Source: an uncultured Bacteroidales bacterium (GTDB taxonomy: Bacteria; Bacteroidota; Bacteroidia; Bacteroidales; F082). Taken from it: 8,852 nt of DNA. Shown here in pieces: positions 1-5,098 of this stretch (positions within the stretch are counted from its first letter, which is position 1; every line of letters starts with the position of its first letter). The DNA lies in contig CALFIT010000274.1 in the NCBI GenBank assembly GCA_937877465.1, positions 1 to 8,852 on the forward strand, given 5' to 3'. Below the pieces are notes generated by a model. It was not told where the DNA came from. It saw nothing but the letters and a program-made list of their open reading frames with translations, and did not search any database. Position numbers and translations under genes: made by a program.

Positions 1-1363
1 TGCCGTTGGTGATGTAACGGATGGCGGCCACCACCTGAAGTTGCGTCGTGCCTTCATAGATTGAGAAGATGCGGGCATCGCGGTAGAGGCGCTGGCACTT
101 GTACTCCATGATGAAGCCCGAACCGCCGTGGATGCTGATGGCATCGTAGGCGTTCTGGTTGGCGTACTCCGAGTTCATGCCCTTGGCCAGAGGCGTGAAA
201 GCATCGGCCAAGCGGCTGTATTTCTTGCATTCGGCGCGTTCTTCGGTCGTCAGCGGACGCTCGCGCTGGATGTCTTCAAGGCACTTGTAGATGTCAACGT
301 AACGGGCCGTCTGATAAAGCAAGGAACGACCCGCGTCGATCTTGGCCTTCATGCGCGAGAGCATGTCATAGACTGCCGGAAACTCGATGATTTTCTTGTG
401 GAACTGCTGACGCTCGCCAGCATACCTCAGGGCCTCGTTGTAGGCTTCCTGTCCCAAGCCCACCGACTGCGCGGCGATGCCGAGACGGGCACTGTTCATC
501 AGAGCCATGACGTACTTGATGAGGCCGAGACGGGTCTCGCCGCAAAGCTCGGCCTTGGCGTTCTTATAGGTCAACTCGCAGGTGGGCGAGCCGTGGATGC
601 CGAGCTTGTGCTCGATGTGGCGCACGTTGACTCCGCCCTGACGCTTGTCGTAGATGAACATCGACAGGCCGCGACCGTCCTTGGTGCCTTCCTCCGAGCG
701 GGCCAGCACGAGGTGGATATCGGAGTCGCCGTTAGTGATGAAACGCTTCACGCCGTTGAGCAGCCAGCAGCCGTCCTTTTCGGAATAGGTGGCCTTCAGC
801 ATAACGCTCTGCAAGTCGCTGCCGGCATCAGGCTCGGTGAGGTCCATCGACATGGTCTCGCCGGCGCACACACGCGGGATGTATTTCTTGCGTTGCTCCT
901 CGTTGCCGAACTCATACAAGGTGTCGATGCACGACTGCAACGACCAGATGTTCTGGAAGCCCGCATCGGCGGAGGCCACCATCTCGCTCAGCATGGAGAA
1001 CACGGTGATGGGCAGGTTCAAGCCACCGTAGCGGCGCGGCATGGAAACACCCCAGAGGCCGCCTTTGGTGCAAGCATCAAGGTTCTCTTTGGTCTTGGAG
1101 GCATAAATCATGCGGCCGTTCTCAAGGTGCGGACCTTCGAGGTCGACATCCTCAGAGTTGGGCTCGATGATATTGGCGGTGATGTCGCCCGTGATGTCTA
1201 AAACACGGCGGTAGTTCTCCATCGCGTCCTCGTAATCGACGGGAGCGTCCGGATAGGTGTCCTTGTCCGCAAAATTGCGTTCCTTCAACTCGACAATGCG
1301 CTTCATCAGCGGGTGGTCGAGGTAGAATTGCAGGTTCGGGTTGTCGTTATAGTAGTTAGCCAT
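1..1363 (-). CDS. Acyl-CoA dehydrogenase, 3' end beyond window
   Basis: This gene encodes a flavin-dependent acyl-CoA dehydrogenase, which introduces the alpha-beta double bond into an acyl-CoA and passes electrons to the electron-transfer flavoprotein encoded just upstream. The window holds 454 codons and no stop. The start is ATG at 1363-1361 (MANYYNDNP), one base after the etfA stop. Visible family motifs are TEPDAGSD at residues 176-183 (flavin and substrate binding), FITNG at 208-212, HGGSGF followed by QRLYRDARI, and IYEGTTQLQ at 435-443, where Glu437 aligns with the catalytic base of the medium-chain enzyme (Glu376). That glutamate falls about 60 residues later than in the usual 380-residue enzymes, and the frame continues past it. 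This fits the longer (about 560-600 residue) class with a C-terminal extension common in Bacteroidota. Linkage to etfBA suggests a butyryl-CoA-type dehydrogenase, but chain-length preference cannot be read from sequence. Confidence 0.95.
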   Translation of the reverse strand, partial: MANYYNDNPNLQFYLDHPLMKRIVELKERNFADKDTYPDAPVDYEDAMENYRRVLDITGDITANIIEPNSEDVDLEGPHLENGRMIYASKTKENLDACTKGGLWGVSMPRRYGGLNLPITVFSMLSEMVASADAGFQNIWSLQSCIDTLYEFGNEEQRKKYIPRVCAGETMSMDLTEPDAGSDLQSVMLKATYSEKDGCWLLNGVKRFITNGDSDIHLVLARSEEGTKDGRGLSMFIYDKRQGGVNVRHIEHKLGIHGSPTCELTYKNAKAELCGETRLGLIKYVMALMNSARLGIAAQSVGLGQEAYNEALRYAGERQQFHKKIIEFPAVYDMLSRMKAKIDAGRSLLYQTARYVDIYKCLEDIQRERPLTTEERAECKKYSRLADAFTPLAKGMNSEYANQNAYDAISIHGGSGFIMEYKCQRLYRDARIFSIYEGTTQLQVVAAIRYITNG

Positions 1364-1364
1364 T

Positions 1365-2387
1365 TTATTTCGAGTTTTGTTTGTAATACTTAATCAATTT
1401 CGGGACGACTTCTTCAACCGTTCCAACGATGACGTAATCCGCAATCTTATTAATAGGTGCGTCGGGGTCGCTGTTCACCGAGATGATGATTTTGCTGTCC
1501 TGCATACCGGCGATGTGCTGGATCTGTCCGCTGATGCCGCAGGCGATATACACCTTGGGGTGTACGGTGACGCCCGTCTGACCAATCTGGCGGTCGGTGT
1601 CACAAAAGCCCGCATCGACGGCGGCACGCGAGGCACCGACTTCGCCGTGGAGCACCTTGGCGAGTTCAAACAGCATGTCGAAGCCTTCCTTCGAGCCCAT
1701 GCCGTAACCACCGGCCACCACGATGGGCGAGCCTTTCAGGTTGTGCTTGGCGGCCTCCACATGGTGGTCGAGGACCTTGACGACGTAAGCCTCCGGCGAG
1801 ACATACTTCGACACTTCGGGATAGACGACTTCGCCTTTGGCCTTGCCTTCGTAAATGGCTTTCTGCATCACGCCCGAGCGGACGGTGGCCATCTGCGGAC
1901 GGTGGTCGGGATTGACGATGGTCGCCACGATGTTGCCGCCGAAAGCGGGACGGATCTGATAGAGCAGGTTCTCGTAATGCTTCTTGGTCTTGATGTCGTC
2001 GTAGTCGCCGATCTCGAGTTGGGTGCAGTCGGCGGTGAGGCCGCTGGTCAGCGACGAGCTGACGCGCGGACCGAGGTCGCGACCGATGACGGTGGCCCCC
2101 ATCAGGCAGATCTGCGGTTGTTCCTCCTTGAAGAGGTTAACGAGGATGTCGGTGTGCGGTGCCGAGGTGTAAGGGAACAAGCCCTCACCGTCGAAGACGA
2201 AGAGTTTGTCAACGCCATACGGCAGGATTTGTTCCTCCACCTTTCCTTTGATGTCCGTGCCGGCCACCACGGCGTGCAGCTCCACGCCCAATTGGTCGGC
2301 CAATTTGCGCCCTTTGGTGAGCAATTCTTGCGACACCTCCTGAACATGGGTGCCTTCAGTCTCGATATATACAAATACGTTGTTCAT
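1365..2387 (-). CDS. etfA: Electron transfer flavoprotein alpha subunit
   Basis: EtfA is the FAD-carrying subunit of the cytoplasmic EtfAB heterodimer, which shuttles electrons between acyl-CoA dehydrogenase and other redox partners. At 340 residues it is of normal length. The N-terminal alpha/beta domain spans about residues 1-200. The FAD-binding C-terminal domain has the expected landmarks: GASRAAVDAGF at 251-261, GQTG at 269-272, GISGQIQH at 284-291, NSDPDAPI at 305-312 and ADYVIVG at 316-322. The start ATG at 2387-2385 is supported by AAGGAG seven bases upstream. The gene lies 11 nt after etfB and 1 nt before the dehydrogenase, so the three are almost certainly co-transcribed from the promoter ahead of etfB. 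Nothing in the reading frame looks damaged. Confidence 0.97.
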   Translation of the reverse strand: MNNVFVYIETEGTHVQEVSQELLTKGRKLADQLGVELHAVVAGTDIKGKVEEQILPYGVDKLFVFDGEGLFPYTSAPHTDILVNLFKEEQPQICLMGATVIGRDLGPRVSSSLTSGLTADCTQLEIGDYDDIKTKKHYENLLYQIRPAFGGNIVATIVNPDHRPQMATVRSGVMQKAIYEGKAKGEVVYPEVSKYVSPEAYVVKVLDHHVEAAKHNLKGSPIVVAGGYGMGSKEGFDMLFELAKVLHGEVGASRAAVDAGFCDTDRQIGQTGVTVHPKVYIACGISGQIQHIAGMQDSKIIISVNSDPDAPINKIADYVIVGTVEEVVPKLIKYYKQNSK

Positions 2388-2394
2388 GTCCTTT

Positions 2395-2400
2395 CTCCTT
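2395..2400 (-). promoter_or_regulatory. Shine-Dalgarno site of etfA
   Basis: On the minus strand AAGGAG ends seven bases before the etfA ATG and overlaps the etfB stop codon (TAAGGAG). This suggests translational coupling of the two ETF subunits. Most other starts in this window lack a clear Shine-Dalgarno site. Confidence 0.6.
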
Positions 2401-3286
2401 ATCCGATTATCTTCTCTTCTAACAATTCCTTAATTAAAGACTCAACATCGGCATCGGCGGCCGTGAGCGTCTTGCTCTCCTTGGCTTGGAATACGATGTT
2501 TTGCACCGATTTCACCTTGGTTGGGCTTCCCGAGAGGCCGCATTGCGAGGCGTCGCCATCCACATCGGCCACGCTCCACTGGTTCAATGTCAAATAAGGA
2601 CGCGTCTTGCTTAATTCAGCATTCCGCATTCCGCATTCAGAATTAGCATCCACTTCCAATGGACACATGGCATACTTGTACTTCATCACCAACTTGGCGT
2701 TGCAGGGACGGCACGGGGCCGCGCTGCCGTTCACCGTGATGACGCAAGGCAGCGGCACTTCGACGGTCTCCACGCCTCCGTCGATATGGCGGCGGATGGT
2801 GGCGATGCCGTTCTCGATCTTGAGGATTTCCTCGGCGTAGGTCACTTGGTTGAGGCCGAGTTTTTGGGCCACTTGCGGACCCACTTGGGCGGTGTCGCCA
2901 TCGATGGCCTGGCGACCTCCGATGACGATGTCCACGTCACCGATTTTCTTGATGGCGGTGGCGAGGGCATACGAGGTGGCGAGCGTGTCGGCGCCTGCAA
3001 AGAGGCGGTCGGTGAGCAGCCAGCCCGTGTCGGCCCCACGGAAGAGGCCTTGGCGGATGATTTCGCCGGCGCGGGGCGGGCCCATGGTGAGCACGCCGAC
3101 GGTGCTGCCGGGGTTCTGTTCCTTCAGACGCAGCGCCTGTTCGAGGGCGTTCAGGTCGTCGGGGTTGAAGATGGCGGGCAGCGCGGCGCGGTTGACGGTG
3201 CCTTCGGGCGTCATGGCGTCCTTGCCCACATTTCTCGTATCGGGCACTTGCTTGGCAAGCACGACGATTTTCAATGCTTTAGTCAT
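2399..3286 (-). CDS. etfB: Electron transfer flavoprotein beta subunit
   Basis: EtfB is the nucleotide-binding subunit of EtfAB. It has 295 residues and starts at ATG 3286-3284 (MTKALKIVVLAKQVPDTRNV), about 25 nt after the likely transcription start. Family landmarks are KQVPDT at 12-17, the adenine-nucleotide region GGRQAIDGDTAQVGP at 123-137, and the ETF-beta signature RRHIDGGVETVEVPLP at 165-180 leading into TVNGSAAPCRP. The DGDTAQVGP form, rather than the DDDxxQTG form of mitochondrial-type ETF, is shared with anaerobe and Fix-type ETFs that include electron-bifurcating members. Bifurcation here is inference. Residues about 214-226 (ANSECGMRNAELS) are encoded by a 7-bp tandem repeat unlike the surrounding conserved sequence. 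They fall shortly after the segment that corresponds to the partner-recognition loop in human ETF-beta. The frame stays open and the conserved C-terminal part (QWSVADVDGD, GSPTKVKSVQNIVFQAKESKTL) follows normally. Confidence 0.97.
   Translation of the reverse strand: MTKALKIVVLAKQVPDTRNVGKDAMTPEGTVNRAALPAIFNPDDLNALEQALRLKEQNPGSTVGVLTMGPPRAGEIIRQGLFRGADTGWLLTDRLFAGADTLATSYALATAIKKIGDVDIVIGGRQAIDGDTAQVGPQVAQKLGLNQVTYAEEILKIENGIATIRRHIDGGVETVEVPLPCVITVNGSAAPCRPCNAKLVMKYKYAMCPLEVDANSECGMRNAELSKTRPYLTLNQWSVADVDGDASQCGLSGSPTKVKSVQNIVFQAKESKTLTAADADVESLIKELLEEKIIG
2613..2645. repeat. 7-bp tandem repeat inside etfB
   Basis: Four consecutive heptamers lie at 2617-2644 on the plus strand: CAGCATT, CCGCATT, CCGCATT, CAGAATT. 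A related CTTAATT precedes them at 2610-2616. On the coding (minus) strand they read GAATGCG, GAATGCG, GAATGCT, and the three units together (21 bp) are read through in frame as part of EtfB. The ends resemble each other in inverted form (AATTC at the left, GAATT at the right). Repeats of this look occur between genes in many Bacteroidota genomes, from general recollection, so capture inside a coding region is unusual. Confidence 0.75.
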
Positions 3287-3317
3287 AAATCAAAATTCTC
3301 GTTTCCTAATTTGGCGG

Positions 3318-3325
3318 CAAAGGTA
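3318..3325 (-). promoter_or_regulatory. Promoter -7 box of the etfBA-acd operon
   Basis: On the minus strand TACCTTTG followed by C matches the Bacteroidetes -7 consensus TAnnTTTG exactly. Transcription would begin near 3311 and leave a leader of about 25 nt before the etfB ATG. A TTG about 22 nt upstream is a possible -33 element at slightly long spacing. A 7-bp inverted repeat (3324-3340) overlaps the upstream edge of the box. Confidence 0.6.
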
Positions 3326-3340
3326 CGGAATTTTTCCGTA
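3324..3340. promoter_or_regulatory. Inverted repeat at the etfB promoter, possible operator
   Basis: TACGGAA, three T residues, then TTCCGTA form a perfect 7-bp dyad. It lies between the presumed -33 and -7 elements of the etfB promoter and shares two bases with the -7 box. A regulator binding here could block or aid polymerase. No regulator gene is visible nearby, so the role is inference only. Confidence 0.3.
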
Positions 3341-3378
3341 TGTGGCCCAATCATGCAAAAAAGGAGGCGACCACGAGA

Positions 3379-3429
3379 AAACGCGCCATATTTTACCACG
3401 AAGGCGGTTTTTGGGGTGTTCGTGGGTAA
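3379..3429. repeat. Repeat module B, left copy
   Basis: This 51-bp segment, beginning AAACGCGCCATATTTTACCA, recurs at 4976-5025 in the same orientation with three substitutions and one single-base difference. It contains the arms TTACCACGAA and TTCGTGGGTAA, which pair imperfectly because of an extra G. It lies in the divergent region between etfB and the AbiE locus, where no gene ends, so a terminator role is unlikely for this copy. Confidence 0.8.
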
Positions 3430-3452
3430 TGTTTCAACCAGTGTGTCCGAAG
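3430..3452. repeat. Repeat module A, left copy
   Basis: A 23-bp sequence beginning TGTTTCAACCAGTGTGTCCG and ending AAG recurs at 4900-4922 with one substitution (G for A at the 14th base). It directly abuts module B here. The last four bases also form one arm of a small hairpin, GAAGTC-TGCT-GACTTC, at 3449-3464. Together with the right copy it brackets the AbiE genes as a direct repeat. Confidence 0.8.
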
Positions 3453-3556
3453 TCTGCTGACTTCAGGGATACGGCGCAAAGTTAGGCAATTCGGTCTAAT
3501 CCATCAAAAAACACGAAATATTTGCAATCAGAAAGCAAAACAAGACAAAATTTGTG

Positions 3557-3564
3557 TACTTTTG
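3557..3564 (+). promoter_or_regulatory. Promoter -7 box of the AbiE locus
   Basis: TACTTTTG followed by C matches the Bacteroidetes TAnnTTTG -7 consensus. A start near 3571 gives a leader of about 20 nt to the ATG at 3591, which argues against the upstream in-frame ATG at 3522. The box is flanked by two small dyads: ACAAA-A-TTTGT at 3545-3555 just upstream, and the palindrome ATCGCGAT at 3566-3573 over the likely start point. AbiEi-type antitoxins are known to repress their own promoters by binding inverted repeats, so these are candidate operators. No convincing -33 TTG was found at normal spacing. Confidence 0.55.
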
Positions 3565-3590
3565 CATCGCGATTGTCAAAAACCAAGAAA

Positions 3591-4409
3591 ATGGAAGAGC
3601 AGAAAAGCATACCTAAATGGATTGAGTCGATGGCGATGCGTGGGCATTTCTTTTTTACCAAAAACGATTTGTGCTCCGCCTTTCCCGATAAGTCACACAA
3701 CGCCATCACAAGGGCCATCACACGACTGGTTGCCAAAAAAGCTGTCGTTTCTCCTTGGCACAACTACTATGTCATCGTCCCAACCGAATACAAACTCAAA
3801 GGCATCGTCCCTCCGGTGTTTTATCTTGACAATCTGATGCATTATTTGGGCTGTGAATACTATGTAGCCTTACTCAATGCCGCAGAAATGTACGGCTCGG
3901 CCCATCAAAGACCACAAAACTTTACGGTATTCATCGAAGGGAAGGCTTTCCATTCTGGTATTAAAGCCGGAACCGAAATCCTGCTTTTCAAACGTGAACA
4001 TTTACCCATGGATTTCACCAGGAAATTCCAAACGCAAACAGGTTATGTGGATGTGTCTTCCCCAGAACTTACCGCTTTGGATTTGGTCGATTCGGAACAA
4101 GCCGTCGGAGGCCTTACAAGAGCGGCAACGGTCTTGGCCGAATTGGCTGAAGAAGTCCATTTCGCCTCCGTCTCACCCAAGTTGTTGGACTACTTCAACG
4201 CCCCGGTAATCCAACGTTTAGGCTACCTGTTGGAAGCCGTGCTCGATGAACAGGAAAAGTCTGACGATCTGTTTGCTTTAGCGCAATCCGCAAATCTTCG
4301 CTTCAGGAAAGTCGCTTTGAAAACCACAAAAGAGGTCTCAGATGACTGTGAGCTGAACAAACGATGGAAAATAATGGTAAACCAAGAAATTGAAATAGAC
4401 GAGTTATAG
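3591..4409 (+). CDS. AbiEi-family antitoxin / transcriptional regulator
   Basis: This 272-residue protein resembles AbiEi, the antitoxin of the AbiE abortive-infection (type IV toxin-antitoxin) systems. AbiEi counters the AbiEii nucleotidyltransferase toxin and autorepresses the operon. Residues about 8-65 form a winged-helix-like DNA-binding domain ending in the wing AVVSPWHNYYVIVP. The following GIVPPVFYLDNLMHYLGCEYYVALLNAAEMYGSAH segment (71-105) is typical of the family. A C-terminal domain follows to residue 272 (EIEIDEL). ATG 3591 (MEEQKSIPKW) is chosen over an in-frame ATG at 3522 because the promoter -7 box lies between them. The stop is two bases before the AbiEii remnant, as in a normal AbiE operon. 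The gene shows no frameshift or premature stop, so the regulator appears intact although its toxin partner is not. Family assignment is firm; activity is inferred. Confidence 0.88.
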   Translation: MEEQKSIPKWIESMAMRGHFFFTKNDLCSAFPDKSHNAITRAITRLVAKKAVVSPWHNYYVIVPTEYKLKGIVPPVFYLDNLMHYLGCEYYVALLNAAEMYGSAHQRPQNFTVFIEGKAFHSGIKAGTEILLFKREHLPMDFTRKFQTQTGYVDVSSPELTALDLVDSEQAVGGLTRAATVLAELAEEVHFASVSPKLLDYFNAPVIQRLGYLLEAVLDEQEKSDDLFALAQSANLRFRKVALKTTKEVSDDCELNKRWKIMVNQEIEIDEL

Positions 4410-4411
4410 GC

Positions 4412-4864
4412 ATGCCATCACTTCCCATCCATCTGAAAGTGGAGATTAATTGCAAGGAGCATTTCAGCGTTCTGCCCATGGTGCGAAAGCCTTTTGAGGT
4501 AAAAAGCCTTTGGTACGAAGGCAGTGCCGAACTGTTGACCTATCAGTTGGATGAGTTGGTTGGCACAAAGCTACGCGCCTTATACCAACGACTTAAAGGC
4601 CGCGACCTCTATGATTTGTACAAAGCATTGACAATAGCCGATTTAAACATCGAAAACGTAATTCATTGTTACCGTGAATACATGGCCTTCGTCGTTGACC
4701 ACAGCCCCACCTACAAGGAATACGTTTTGAACATGGAAGAGAAGATGAAAGACACGGACTTCCTTGGCGACACCAAAAACCTCCTCCGTTTAGGCGACAC
4801 CTTCGACCCCTTCCAAGGCTACGAAATCGTCAAGTCAAATTTGATAGACCGCCTTCAAAGATAG
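4412..4864 (+). CDS. AbiEii-family toxin, N-terminally truncated remnant
   Basis: The 150-residue product matches the C-terminal half of AbiEii/AbiGii-family nucleotidyltransferase toxins: LKVEINCKEHFSVLPM (8-23), the motif-bearing helix GTKLRALYQRLKGRDLYDLYKAL, then YREYMAFV and EKMKDTDFLGDTKNLLR. Full-length members have roughly 280-300 residues. Their N-terminal part carries a GGTxL segment and a DID-type pair of catalytic aspartates, and none of that is present here. The missing half is not in another frame, because the AbiEi stop lies only two bases upstream. A deletion of roughly 130 codons starting close to the original toxin start is therefore the simplest reading. ATG 4412 is the first available start. 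Without the catalytic motifs the product is probably non-toxic. It may be a pseudogene, or a leftover retained with the regulator. Nothing shows whether it is expressed. Confidence 0.82.
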   Translation: MPSLPIHLKVEINCKEHFSVLPMVRKPFEVKSLWYEGSAELLTYQLDELVGTKLRALYQRLKGRDLYDLYKALTIADLNIENVIHCYREYMAFVVDHSPTYKEYVLNMEEKMKDTDFLGDTKNLLRLGDTFDPFQGYEIVKSNLIDRLQR

Positions 4865-4884
4865 TTTTTTCAATATCTTTTGAA
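4854..4884. terminator. A+T-rich dyad across the AbiEii stop codon
   Basis: TTCAAAGATA at 4854-4863 pairs with TATCTTTTGAA at 4874-4884 with one bulged base, around a 10-nt loop that holds six T residues. The left arm overlaps the stop codon of the truncated toxin gene. The dyad could weakly terminate the AbiE transcript, but the stem is A+T-rich and no clear U-tract follows. Confidence 0.3.
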
Positions 4885-4899
4885 AGGAAAAATTGGTAG

Positions 4900-4922
4900 T
4901 GTTTCAACCAGTATGTCCGAAG
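4900..4922. repeat. Repeat module A, right copy
   Basis: This is the second copy of the 23-bp module, 22 of 23 bases identical to 3430-3452 and in the same orientation. The two copies enclose 1,447 bp containing the whole AbiE locus. Unlike the left copy, it is separated from module B by about 53 bp containing the GTAG-hairpin element. Confidence 0.8.
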
Positions 4923-4932
4923 GCCGAGAATT

Positions 4933-4957
4933 GTAGGGCTGCCGTACCACGGCAGCC
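4933..4957 (+). repeat. GTAG-hairpin element resembling a REP sequence
   Basis: The tetranucleotide GTAG (4933-4936) stands directly at the foot of a perfect 9-bp stem, GGCTGCCGT and ACGGCAGCC, with loop ACC (stem 4937-4945 and 4949-4957). A GTAG foot followed by a G+C-rich hairpin is the hallmark of REP elements moved by TnpA-REP (RAYT) transposases. No such transposase is encoded in this window. When the two A modules are aligned, the left copy continues almost at once into GCTGAC, while the right copy reaches GCTGAC only after this hairpin. That is consistent with insertion into the right copy. Confidence 0.55.
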
Positions 4958-4975
4958 GCTGACAGAATAGAACGC

Positions 4976-5030
4976 AAACGCGCCATATTTTACCACGAAG
5001 GCACTTTTTGGGGTATTCGTGGTAAAATAT
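4976..5030. terminator. Repeat module B, right copy, with perfect 15-bp hairpin; likely bidirectional terminator
   Basis: Bases 4976-5025 repeat the left module B (3379-3429). Here the palindrome is perfect: ATATTTTACCACGAA (4985-4999) pairs with TTCGTGGTAAAATAT (5016-5030) around a 16-nt loop. It lies between the convergent ends of the AbiE locus and the beta-barrel gene, and the stem has A/T-rich outer ends, so it could terminate transcripts from both sides. Because the left copy sits where no gene ends, the element is better viewed as a dispersed repeat that may serve as a terminator here. Confidence 0.55.
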
Positions 5031-5098
5031 AAGCGTTTTTAGAATTTCAATTGGTACAAATTTTCGATTCAATCGTAAATCTGTACGAAAAAAAACTA

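Noticed and set aside
128..1201. Open frame of 357 codons on the plus strand, antisense to the acyl-CoA dehydrogenase
   Set aside because: The minus-strand frame carries all the dehydrogenase motifs. The plus-strand frame is a low-complexity mirror of G+C-rich codons.
1377..2597. Open frame of 406 codons on the plus strand, antisense to etfA and the end of etfB
   Set aside because: It lies wholly opposite well-conserved genes, its translation resembles no family, and G+C-rich codon usage on the coding strand easily leaves the opposite strand free of stops.
3522..3590. Longer N-terminus for the AbiEi protein from ATG 3522
   Set aside because: A consensus promoter -7 box at 3557-3564 lies inside this stretch, and the extra residues do not look like the start of the winged-helix domain.
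4410..4864. Frameshift as the cause of the short AbiEii
   Set aside because: The antitoxin stop is two bases upstream and its own C-terminal sequence fills the preceding bases, so there is no room for the missing toxin half in any frame. A deletion fits better.
3430..4922. CRISPR array, considered because of the repeated 23-bp module A
   Set aside because: There are only two copies about 1.47 kb apart with genes between them, with no regular spacers and no cas genes.
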